This document shows, in pieces, positions 1 through 5,779 of a stretch of DNA of 6,256 nt. The translations under genes and the position numbers were made by a program. This stretch comes from Ignavibacteria bacterium (GTDB taxonomy: Bacteria; Bacteroidota; Ignavibacteria; Tepidaquicellales; OLB5). The notes below the pieces were generated by a model, which saw only the letters and a list, made by a program, of their open reading frames with translations, was not told the DNA's origin and did no database searches. The stretch spans positions 1 to 6,256 of the forward strand of contig JAUQWT010000395.1 in the NCBI GenBank assembly GCA_030835005.1. The letters run 5' to 3'. Each line of letters starts with the position of its first letter. Positions within the stretch are counted from its first letter, which is position 1.

Positions 1-681
1 GCTATCGATGAATTCACGGTTTGAACATATACAACCTGCAACACAATCGCTTGTTCCATTTATGTATTTGGTCATACTGTGAACAACTATATCAGCGCCA
101 AGCCTTAAAGGAGAAATTATCATCGGGCTGAAAGTATTATCTACAACCAACTTAATACCACGGCCTTTTGAAATTTTGCTGATTGCCGGGATGTCGGTTA
201 TTTCAAGCAGGGGATTGCTTACGGACTCAGCATATATAACTTTTGTCTTTTCAGTAATTGCTTTATCAACCTGGTCATGCCTCTGCATATCAACGAACTT
301 AACTTGTATTCCAAACTTCGGCAGGAAATTCTTGAAGAAAGCATATGTTCCGCCATAGATCGTTCTTTCGGAAATTATTTCGTCACCCGACCCGCAGAGC
401 TGCATAATAGTTGAGCTTATCGCTCCCATACCCGAAGCCGTTACCTGTGCTGCTTCAGCATCCTCAAGGCGCGCAAGAGTATCCGAAAGGAATTTATTTA
501 TTGGGTTCCAGTGCCGGGAGTACAGGAAGCAGCCTTCTATATCATTCTGAAATGAATCGTTCATGGCCTTTGGGCTCATGAATGTAAAAGTTGATGAATC
601 AGTTATTGATGGATTTACATCTCCGAATTCGCCGAAAACAAGGTAATCATGTATGCTTGTGCTGGGATCAAACTTCTTCAT
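1..681 (-). CDS. Cys/Met-metabolism PLP-dependent enzyme (cystathionine gamma-synthase/lyase family), 3' end missing
   Basis: Translating the minus strand from the ATG at 681 gives 227 open residues that run off the left edge; the family is usually about 380 to 430 residues, so roughly the N-terminal half is present. Family marks are: YSRHWNP at 54-60 (the YSRxxNP motif, with Ile where Thr usually follows), SGMGA at 83-87 for the PLP phosphate, IYGGTY at 108-113 with the ring-stacking Tyr109, SNPLLE at 155-160, VVDNTF at 179-184 with the pyridine-binding Asp181, and HSMTKY at 201-206 with Lys205 as the expected Schiff-base lysine. The enzyme acts in the cytoplasm on sulfur amino acids. Synthase, cystathionine lyase and methionine gamma-lyase cannot be separated here; Gly111 sits where characterised methionine gamma-lyases have a catalytic-site Cys, which argues mildly against that activity. 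The start overlaps ccoS by 14 bases in another frame. The next in-frame Met is residue 35, inside the conserved region, so 681 is preferred. A purine-rich stretch (AGAAAGAAG) lies just upstream. Confidence 0.93.
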   Translation of the reverse strand, partial: MKKFDPSTSIHDYLVFGEFGDVNPSITDSSTFTFMSPKAMNDSFQNDIEGCFLYSRHWNPINKFLSDTLARLEDAEAAQVTASGMGAISSTIMQLCGSGDEIISERTIYGGTYAFFKNFLPKFGIQVKFVDMQRHDQVDKAITEKTKVIYAESVSNPLLEITDIPAISKISKGRGIKLVVDNTFSPMIISPLRLGADIVVHSMTKYINGTSDCVAGCICSNREFIDS

Positions 682-838
682 TATCGTGCTTCTTTCTATT
701 TTCGTTGTCAAACAATATCCGAACCGATGGGGTGTATTTATCTTCGTACTGCCCGCTCTTAACCGCCCATAAAAACGCCACCAGGAATCCGCCTGCAACC
801 AGTATACTGAAAAAGATCAGTACGACAATTACACTCAT
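668..838 (-). CDS. ccoS: CcoS, cbb3-type cytochrome oxidase maturation protein
   Basis: This 56-residue protein is short enough to be missed by length filters. Residues 3-25 form one hydrophobic membrane segment, followed directly by the family signature LWAVKSGQYED (23-33) and then VRILFD (39-44), and a charged cytoplasmic tail. This pattern and size match CcoS, an inner-membrane protein required in studied bacteria for inserting cofactors into the CcoN subunit of cbb3-type oxidase. Its ATG shares four bases (ATGA) with the stop of ccoI, which implies translational coupling, and GAAAGGG lies 5 bases before the start as a weak ribosome site. Its TGA lies inside the start of the downstream PLP-enzyme gene. 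Pairing with CcoI is the usual arrangement and supports the call. Confidence 0.95.
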   Translation of the reverse strand: MSVIVVLIFFSILVAGGFLVAFLWAVKSGQYEDKYTPSVRILFDNENRKKHDNEEV

Positions 839-3279
839 TTTAACCCTTTCATTCTTGCCGCAATACTTGTGGATACAACAGTGAAAAGTACAACTGTGAT
901 GGAGCTAGCCGGCATTAGAATAGCAGCAAGCAGCGGAGATATCTCAGACTGAAATGCTAGTGACACTCCTGCTATATTGTACATTACCGATATCACAAAG
1001 CTTGCTATGATAACATGTTTGACCGCTCTCGAGAATTTGATTATCCTGTTCAGGCTGCTAAACTCTCCTGCATCCAGGATCGCATCGCAGGATGGTGAGA
1101 AACTTGTAATATCTTCTGTTACAGCAATTCCAACATCACTTTGCTTCAGTGCTCCGGCATCGTTTAAGCCATCACCAATCATCAATACATTACTCCCGCC
1201 ATTTTGGAGTCTTTTCACATACTCAAGTTTGTTTGAAGGCGACTGGTTAAAAATGATACTGCTTTCTGAATCAAAATACTTCAGCAGGTTTTCTTTTTCG
1301 CCGTCGCTATCACCCGAAAGCACTTTCAATTCGTAATCATTCTTTAAACTCCCGGTTATACTTCCCAGCCCTGTTCTGTAAATGTTATTTACAGAGAAAA
1401 ATCCTTTTATGATCCCCTCAATTGAAAGAAAAATTCTCGTATCCTGTTTTTTGAGGCTCCCGTCTTTCATCCTCAGTATCTTATTGGTATCTGCGGCAAA
1501 AAGCGCAGAACCAAGCCTTAGTTTTCTGTTATCAACTATTCCTTCTATGCCTTTACCGGATTGTTCGGTAAATTTCATAACTTCATAGATCTTTGAGTAT
1601 TCAATAGCTTCATAGATCTTGGCGCTCAGGGGATGAGTTGAATTCCTCACAAGTGACTTTACCAGCTTCTGTTCATATGCATTCAGTACGATTCCTGTAA
1701 AAGTAATATCGGCATCACCGGTCTTAGTGATAGTTCCGGTTTTATCAAATACTATTGTATCTGTCTTTGAGAGTCTTTCAACAACAGATGAATTTTTAAC
1801 GTAAAATTTATTCCTGCCAAGTATTCTTACAGCATTACCAAGAGCAAACGGATTCGTAAGCGCAATTCCGCACGGGCACGCAATTATAAGCACTGCCGTA
1901 AATGCGTTTATTGCTGTTCTTAAACTTACTGGATACCAGTAAATAAAGGCTGCAGCCGCAATAAACAGGATGGCTGCCGTGAAGTACTTGCCAACAACAT
2001 TCACCAGTGAATTAAACTTATCTTCATCCTTCTTAACAAATGTATCTTTATTCCACAACTGTGTAAGGTAGCTTCTTGAAACTGTTCTAATCACTTCAAG
2101 CTCAATAGCGCTGCCTTTTTGCCTGCCGCCGGCGTATATTATCTCGCCAATTACTTTCTGTACCGGTATGGATTCACCCGTTACAAAACTATAATCAATA
2201 TTCGCATTCCCGTTAAACAAAATCGCATCTGCGGGAATGAGCTCATTATTCCTTATTACAATGCGCATTCCTGTTTCAAGATTAGAGACTGGCTCACTTT
2301 TTTCAATTCCCTGTTTCTTTACTGTAACCGAAATAGGGAAGTATGATTTGTAATTCCTCTCAAAATTCAACGCATCATATGTCTTGCTCTGGAATATTTT
2401 TCCCAGCAGCAAGAAGAATATCAACCCCGTCATTGAATCAATAAATCCAACGCCGGTATTTGTCGCGATCTCATATGTACTTCTTGCAAATAACACAACA
2501 AGCCCAAGTACTATCGGGAAATCAATATTGATCGTTCTTTGCTTTAAGCCGCCCCAGGCCGATTTGAAATAATCAGATGCGGAATAGAATAGTACCGGAG
2601 CCCCAAGCAAAAGATTTATCAGCGCGAAGAATTGTTTGAAACCATGCTCAAGTGTTCCTTCTATGGCAAGGTATTCCGGAAAGCTAAGAAGCATTATGTT
2701 GCCAAAGCAAAATCCCGCAAGCCCGATCTTGTAATACAGGCTCTTATTTGATCTGTATTTTACTTTATTCTCAAGATCATTCAGGCTGATTTGCGGCTCG
2801 TAGCCAATTGAAACAAGCAGTTCCACAATTTGCCTGAGACTTATCCCGGAAGGATCATACTTTACGTTAAGCTGTTTTTGAAGGAAATTTACCTCAGAAT
2901 GGATTATCGCAGGGTCAAGTTTATGCAGATTTTCAAGAAGCCAGATGCAGGAAGAGCAATGGATTTGAGGAATCGTAAAATTGCTTACTGATATTCTGCC
3001 ATCGGTAAAGCATGTAAGCTGTCTTATGATATTAGTATCATCTAGAAACGAATACCTTGAGTTTACAGCCTTATCAAGTCTTTTTTGTGATATTCCCGGC
3101 TTTTTATCAAGATCGTAGTACTTACAAAGATCGTTTTCCTGTAAGATCTCAAAAACCGTTTTACACCCGCTGCAGCAGAAATACATGCTGCCGGTGTGAA
3201 TATCCAGACTCGTGCATAAATCACCGCAGTGATAGCAGAGAGTCCCTTCCTTTAGGTTTACTACTTCTGAAATCTGCAT
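835..3279 (-). CDS. ccoI: CcoI/FixI, copper-transporting P1B-type ATPase for cbb3 oxidase assembly
   Basis: This 814-residue protein is a complete heavy-metal P-type ATPase. In order it has: an N-terminal cysteine cluster (C15xxC18, C22, C35, C36, C39) typical of the FixI/CcoI branch; an HMA metal-binding domain around 98-165 with HCSSC (Cys108, Cys111); about four membrane segments between 183 and 298; the actuator TGES at 367-370; the transport-site CPC at 468-470 in the sixth segment; the phosphorylated Asp512 in DKTGT; HP at 549-550 in the nucleotide domain; GDGLND at 702-707; and two last membrane helices after 751, with YN at 767-768 and MPASS at 789-793. The CPC and HCSSC motifs indicate Cu(I). 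In CcoI/FixI the role is exporting Cu from the cytoplasm for the CuB site of cbb3 oxidase rather than bulk detoxification. It is the first gene of its unit and its stop overlaps the ccoS start. No clear Shine-Dalgarno precedes the ATG, but Cys15 lies close behind it, so the start is well placed. Confidence 0.97.
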   Translation of the reverse strand: MQISEVVNLKEGTLCYHCGDLCTSLDIHTGSMYFCCSGCKTVFEILQENDLCKYYDLDKKPGISQKRLDKAVNSRYSFLDDTNIIRQLTCFTDGRISVSNFTIPQIHCSSCIWLLENLHKLDPAIIHSEVNFLQKQLNVKYDPSGISLRQIVELLVSIGYEPQISLNDLENKVKYRSNKSLYYKIGLAGFCFGNIMLLSFPEYLAIEGTLEHGFKQFFALINLLLGAPVLFYSASDYFKSAWGGLKQRTINIDFPIVLGLVVLFARSTYEIATNTGVGFIDSMTGLIFFLLLGKIFQSKTYDALNFERNYKSYFPISVTVKKQGIEKSEPVSNLETGMRIVIRNNELIPADAILFNGNANIDYSFVTGESIPVQKVIGEIIYAGGRQKGSAIELEVIRTVSRSYLTQLWNKDTFVKKDEDKFNSLVNVVGKYFTAAILFIAAAAFIYWYPVSLRTAINAFTAVLIIACPCGIALTNPFALGNAVRILGRNKFYVKNSSVVERLSKTDTIVFDKTGTITKTGDADITFTGIVLNAYEQKLVKSLVRNSTHPLSAKIYEAIEYSKIYEVMKFTEQSGKGIEGIVDNRKLRLGSALFAADTNKILRMKDGSLKKQDTRIFLSIEGIIKGFFSVNNIYRTGLGSITGSLKNDYELKVLSGDSDGEKENLLKYFDSESSIIFNQSPSNKLEYVKRLQNGGSNVLMIGDGLNDAGALKQSDVGIAVTEDITSFSPSCDAILDAGEFSSLNRIIKFSRAVKHVIIASFVISVMYNIAGVSLAFQSEISPLLAAILMPASSITVVLFTVVSTSIAARMKGLK
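1581..1620 (-). repeat. In-frame 13-base direct repeat inside ccoI
   Basis: CTTCATAGATCTT occurs at 1581-1593 and again, identically, at 1608-1620. The period is 27 bases, exactly nine codons. In the protein it gives KIYE at 554-557 and again at 563-566, just after the HP motif of the nucleotide-binding domain. It may be a small tandem duplication whose intervening bases have diverged, or chance in an AT-rich helix. Confidence 0.6.
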
Positions 3280-3304
3280 ATTCTGCTACAAAATTAGCTC
3301 TTGT

Positions 3305-3324
3305 GGTCATATTCTCATATGACC
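3305..3324. promoter_or_regulatory. Perfect palindrome upstream of ccoI, possible operator
   Basis: The 20 bases read GGTCATAT, TCTC, ATATGACC: two perfect 8-base inverted arms around a 4-base centre. The flanking bases do not extend the symmetry. It lies 26 bases before the ccoI start codon, where a repressor operator or a short 5'-leader hairpin would be expected. No U-run follows on either strand, so it is not an intrinsic terminator. I do not recognise the motif as belonging to a specific regulator. Confidence 0.5.
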
Positions 3325-3332
3325 TGCGTCAA
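3306..3332 (-). promoter_or_regulatory. Candidate ccoI promoter
   Basis: On the minus strand TTGACG (3332 to 3327) is followed after 15 bases by TATGAC (3311 to 3306). The -35 match is good but the spacer is shorter than the ideal 17, as can happen at activator-dependent promoters. The -10 lies inside one arm of the palindrome. Transcription would begin near 3299, leaving a leader of about 20 bases. This is inferred from motif fit only. Confidence 0.3.
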
Positions 3333-3340
3333 CGGAAAGT

Positions 3341-3354
3341 ATGATTTTTATCAT
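3341..3354. promoter_or_regulatory. FNR/FixK-like binding dyad upstream of ccoI
   Basis: The sequence ATGAT-TTTT-ATCAT is a perfect dyad that keeps the TGAT-N4-ATCA core of the FNR/FixK/Anr consensus TTGAT-N4-ATCAA and differs only at the two outermost bases. Its centre is 68 bases upstream of the ccoI start codon. Oxygen-responsive FNR-family proteins control cbb3 oxidase genes and their assembly genes in many bacteria, so the site suits its neighbour. The region is AT-rich, so a chance match is possible. The centre sits near -48 from the candidate ccoI promoter, not exactly the classical -41.5. Confidence 0.45.
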
Positions 3355-3417
3355 TTTAAGAGTGATTTAGTGTGATTTCGAATTGCAATCGCAATAAACA
3401 TAATTGAATTGTATCCC

Positions 3418-3446
3418 TTGACCTAATTTCACAGAACTTTTATTAA
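3418..3446 (+). promoter_or_regulatory. Candidate promoter for the 3470 lipoprotein gene
   Basis: TTGACC (3418-3423) and TATTAA (3441-3446) are separated by exactly 17 bases, a good fit to a housekeeping-type promoter. Transcription would begin around 3453, leaving a leader of about 17 bases with no Shine-Dalgarno sequence before the ATG at 3470. Confidence 0.45.
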
Positions 3447-3469
3447 AATTATGGTATTTTACTTCTTCA

Positions 3470-3847
3470 ATGCGGAAGATATATCCAGATATGCTTTTTT
3501 CAGTCAATATGGTATTGGCTCTTGTTCTGGTAAGCTTAGTGTCATGCGGTAATAGTAATCAATCTAAGCTGCAGGGCAATTGGGGCGTTTCGGGCGCTGC
3601 GGGAGATTCAACCGAATTCCAGGCATGGTATATTGATTATTCATTTGAGGGAAGGAAATACAAAAAAGCCGGTTACCCTCCCATTACAGAAGAAGGCACT
3701 TTTGAAATTATCAGCGAAAACAAAGATAGCCTTGAGTTGTATTTCAATGTACTAAGCTCCAGCCCTGAAACCAAAAGCTATAAGCAATGGGTTCTGCTTA
3801 AAGATAGCTCGCTCTTTATTGGCGACCTTGAATTGAAGAAGAAGTAA
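3470..3847 (+). CDS. Small predicted lipoprotein, lipocalin-like pattern, function unknown
   Basis: This 125-residue protein starts with a lipoprotein signal: basic residues Arg2 and Lys3, a hydrophobic stretch at about 9-24, and the lipobox LVSC ending at Cys26. No Asp follows the Cys, so outer-membrane sorting is plausible. The mature part is about 100 residues and opens with KLQGNWGV (33-40), followed by alternating polar and hydrophobic segments such as GTFEII and SLELYF and an ending rich in Lys. The L-x-G-x-W opening and the beta-rich look recall small lipocalin-like lipoproteins of Bacteroidota, but this is a resemblance, not an assignment. The first ATG is preferred over Met8 and Met14 because only it supplies a basic n-region. 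The gene is divergent from ccoI and convergent with aqpZ. No function is assigned. Confidence 0.8.
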   Translation: MRKIYPDMLFSVNMVLALVLVSLVSCGNSNQSKLQGNWGVSGAAGDSTEFQAWYIDYSFEGRKYKKAGYPPITEEGTFEIISENKDSLELYFNVLSSSPETKSYKQWVLLKDSSLFIGDLELKKK

Positions 3848-3859
3848 CCAGCATAATAA

Positions 3860-4546
3860 TCAATCTTTTGACCCGATAACTCTATACACAATCCCGGCTA
3901 AGATTGCCCCTGCGATTGGAGCTGTAATGAACATCCATAATTGTTCAATGGCCCAGCCTCCTACAAATAAGGCCTGGCTGATACTTCTTGCGGGATTTAC
4001 CGATGTGTTTGTAACAGGAATGCTGATAAGGTGAACAAGTGTTAAGCCCAGGCCGATAGCGATACCTGCAAAACCCTTTGGTGCGCGTTCATCTGTTGCT
4101 CCAAGAATTATGATTAGAAACATAAATGTCATTACAACTTCACAAACAAGTGCGCTAATCATGTTGTAATGCCCGGGAGAGTGTTCTCCATATCCATTGG
4201 CAGCAAATCCGCCTATAGCGCTCCCGTTGCCTGTTGCTATAACATACAGTACTCCGGCTGCAGCAATTGCTCCCAGTATTTGTGATAAAATATATGGTAA
4301 TAACTCTTTTGCGCTGAATCTTCCGCCGATCCAAAGCCCGATCGAGACCGCAGGATTGAGATGTGCACCAGAAATATGACCCAACGAGTATGCTATTGTA
4401 AGAACTGTGAGCCCGAATGCAAGTGAAACGCCCACGAGCCCAATACCTATCTGTGGAAATGCGGCTGCAAGTACGGCGCTTCCGCATCCACCGAGGACAA
4501 GCCAAAATGTTCCGATAAGTTCTGCTAAAAGTTTTTTCATTGTCAT
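3860..4546 (-). CDS. aqpZ: Aquaporin Z, water channel of the MIP family
   Basis: The 228-residue protein is full length for bacterial AqpZ and closely follows the E. coli form through most of its length, including GTFWLVLGGCGSAVLAA near the start and NGYGEHSPG at 117-125. It has six predicted membrane helices and two half-helices carrying the NPA motifs at 64-66 and 184-186. By recalled alignment with E. coli AqpZ the selectivity filter is Phe44, His172, Thr181 and Arg187, the set of a water-selective pore rather than a glycerol facilitator. It sits in the inner membrane and lets water move with the osmotic gradient. The protein begins Met-Thr-Met; Met3 (ATG at 4540) aligns with the E. coli start and is an equally good start. 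No strong ribosome site precedes either. The gene ends 12 bases from the convergent lipoprotein gene and appears to be transcribed alone. Confidence 0.96.
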   Translation of the reverse strand: MTMKKLLAELIGTFWLVLGGCGSAVLAAAFPQIGIGLVGVSLAFGLTVLTIAYSLGHISGAHLNPAVSIGLWIGGRFSAKELLPYILSQILGAIAAAGVLYVIATGNGSAIGGFAANGYGEHSPGHYNMISALVCEVVMTFMFLIIILGATDERAPKGFAGIAIGLGLTLVHLISIPVTNTSVNPARSISQALFVGGWAIEQLWMFITAPIAGAILAGIVYRVIGSKD

Positions 4547-4572
4547 ATTGATTAAGTTAGATTCTGCATTCT

Positions 4573-4603
4573 CGAAATTACTCTTAAATATTTATTATTA
4601 CAA
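4573..4603 (-). promoter_or_regulatory. Candidate aqpZ promoter
   Basis: On the minus strand TTG (4603 to 4601) is followed after 20 bases by TAATTTCG (4580 to 4573). This matches the Bacteroidota-type -7 element TAnnTTTG at all but one defined base, with a -33 TTG at near-normal spacing. The start of transcription would be about 20 bases before the aqpZ ATG. The stretch is AT-rich, so confidence is low. Confidence 0.3.
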
Positions 4604-4635
4604 TTGTATTTGGATCTTTGGGTTCTTCATTTCCC

Positions 4636-4667
4636 TTTGAATCTCCTTCAATTTTTGGGTATATTTA
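4636..4667 (+). promoter_or_regulatory. Candidate promoter for the 4747 lipoprotein gene
   Basis: TTGAAT (4637-4642) and TATATT (4660-4665) are exactly 17 bases apart. The same bases also fit the Bacteroidota pattern: TTTG at 4636-4639, then TATATTTA at 4660-4667, one base off TAnnTTTG, with a 20-base spacer. Transcription would start near 4672, giving a leader of about 75 bases. It could also drive upp downstream. Confidence 0.45.
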
Positions 4668-4746
4668 TGAATTATATAAAAAAATGGTTGTTTTGCCCTG
4701 TTGGGTGAAGCTTTACCAATAATATCTATCTAAAGAAAGGCTTGTA

Positions 4747-5766
4747 ATGCGTAAATATTTTGCACTGAGTTTTGTAATGGCACTATTGGTTGTATTTGCA
4801 TATGGCTGCGGTGATAAAAAAGATGATAAAACAAATAAAGACGGCAATACCACTGATCTTATAAAAAAAGACAGTGTGAGCGGAAAACAAATGGTTCAGC
4901 TTAAGTATGTTGTAAAAAAAGGCGATAAGTTCAATTATAAGATGGTTGCAAAAACATCTAATATGGAAAAATCACCTGCAACAGAAGATAAAGAAGTGAA
5001 ACAGGATAATGAAATTAATTATTATTATTCCAAAGAAGTAAATGATGTTGATGGAAGCGGTATTATTTCGTACAAAGTTAATTTTGATTCTATTAATATA
5101 AGCTCTTCAATGGGTGATCAGAGTATTAAGTATAATTCTACAGTTAATGATAGCGTTAAGCAGAATCCGGCTTTCATGCAGTACAATGCTGTTGTAAATA
5201 ATCCGTTCTTCATACGCGTTAGCTCTCTTGGCGAAATTACCGATGTTTACGGACTCGAAAAAATTTACGAAAACCTTTTCAAATCTCTTGGTGATACACT
5301 AAAGGAATCCGATAAGGAAGAAATAAAACAGTCATTCGGCAAAGAATCGATAAAGGAGATACTTCAGCAGGAATACCAGATATGTCCATCCAGTCCTATA
5401 GCAGTTGATTCAAGCTGGAACAAAGCTTTCAACACGGCAGTGCTTTTCTTTGAAGTAGTTAACAATGCAAAATATACACTCAAGAACATTGAAGACAAAA
5501 ACGGCCAGCAGATAGCAAATGTAGAAGCTCTTCTGAATGTTGAGTTCAAAAGTAAAGAAGTGAAAGAGCGCGGCATGACCGTTAAGATCGAGAATTCTGA
5601 AACTACAGGCAGCGGCAAGATATCAATTAACCTGAACAGAGGATGCATTGCAAGCAAAGAGACTATCACAACGCTAAAGCTTGATCTGAAGCTTTCTGCG
5701 CAGGGGCAATCGGCAAACTCAACACAGGCCGTTACTACGAATTTGACAGTAACCCTGCTGAACTAA
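4747..5766 (+). CDS. Predicted lipoprotein of unknown function (339 aa)
   Basis: The signal sequence has basic Arg2 and Lys3, a hydrophobic core at about 5-18, and a lipobox-like AYGC ending at Cys21 (Tyr at -2 is unusual). A lysine- and aspartate-rich linker of about 25 residues follows (GDKKDDKTNKDG and on), as in many surface lipoproteins. The mature part from about residue 49 starts with LKYVVKKGDKFNYKM and looks beta-rich, with a charged helical stretch at about 170-210 containing KESDKEEIKQSFGKESIKE. The opening and overall length remind me of the DUF6263-type lipoproteins of Bacteroidota, but I cannot confirm that without a profile search. The ATG is preceded by AAAGAAAGG with a 6-base spacer, the best ribosome site in the window. 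The gene ends 13 bases before upp and may share its transcript. No function is assigned. Confidence 0.85.
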   Translation: MRKYFALSFVMALLVVFAYGCGDKKDDKTNKDGNTTDLIKKDSVSGKQMVQLKYVVKKGDKFNYKMVAKTSNMEKSPATEDKEVKQDNEINYYYSKEVNDVDGSGIISYKVNFDSINISSSMGDQSIKYNSTVNDSVKQNPAFMQYNAVVNNPFFIRVSSLGEITDVYGLEKIYENLFKSLGDTLKESDKEEIKQSFGKESIKEILQQEYQICPSSPIAVDSSWNKAFNTAVLFFEVVNNAKYTLKNIEDKNGQQIANVEALLNVEFKSKEVKERGMTVKIENSETTGSGKISINLNRGCIASKETITTLKLDLKLSAQGQSANSTQAVTTNLTVTLLN

Positions 5767-5779
5767 ACCCCCCGATATT

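Noticed and set aside
591..884. Plus-strand open frame of 97 residues opposite the PLP-enzyme start, ccoS and the ccoI end
   Set aside because: It is antisense to three well-supported minus-strand genes and has no recognisable motif or ribosome site.
977..1336. Plus-strand open frame of 119 residues inside ccoI
   Set aside because: It is the antisense shadow of the ATPase, whose conserved motifs (GDGLND region) fix the coding strand.
3057..3344. Plus-strand open frame of 95 residues crossing the start of ccoI
   Set aside because: It lies opposite the cysteine-cluster domain of CcoI and the control region, with no ribosome site or motif.
3362..3378. GTGATTT repeated twice with a 10-base period in the ccoI control region
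   Set aside because: Two 7-base AT-rich copies are too short to distinguish from chance.
3848..3859. Possible bidirectional terminator between the convergent lipoprotein and aqpZ genes
   Set aside because: The 12-base gap and its flanks contain no GC-rich hairpin with a T-run on either strand.
4155..4505. Minus-strand open frame of 116 residues within aqpZ in another frame
   Set aside because: The aqpZ frame carries both NPA motifs and full AqpZ similarity; the alternative is rich in Arg, Cys and Trp, with no recognisable motif, typical of an out-of-frame reading.
4695..4707. Short hairpin GCCC-TGTT-GGGT in the leader of the 4747 gene
   Set aside because: The stem is only four pairs with one G-T pair and no T-run or conserved riboswitch layout, so it is not convincing as a regulatory element.
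5364..5669. Minus-strand open frame of 101 residues opposite the 339-residue lipoprotein gene
   Set aside because: The plus-strand gene has a signal peptide, ribosome site and promoter; the antisense frame has no supporting features.
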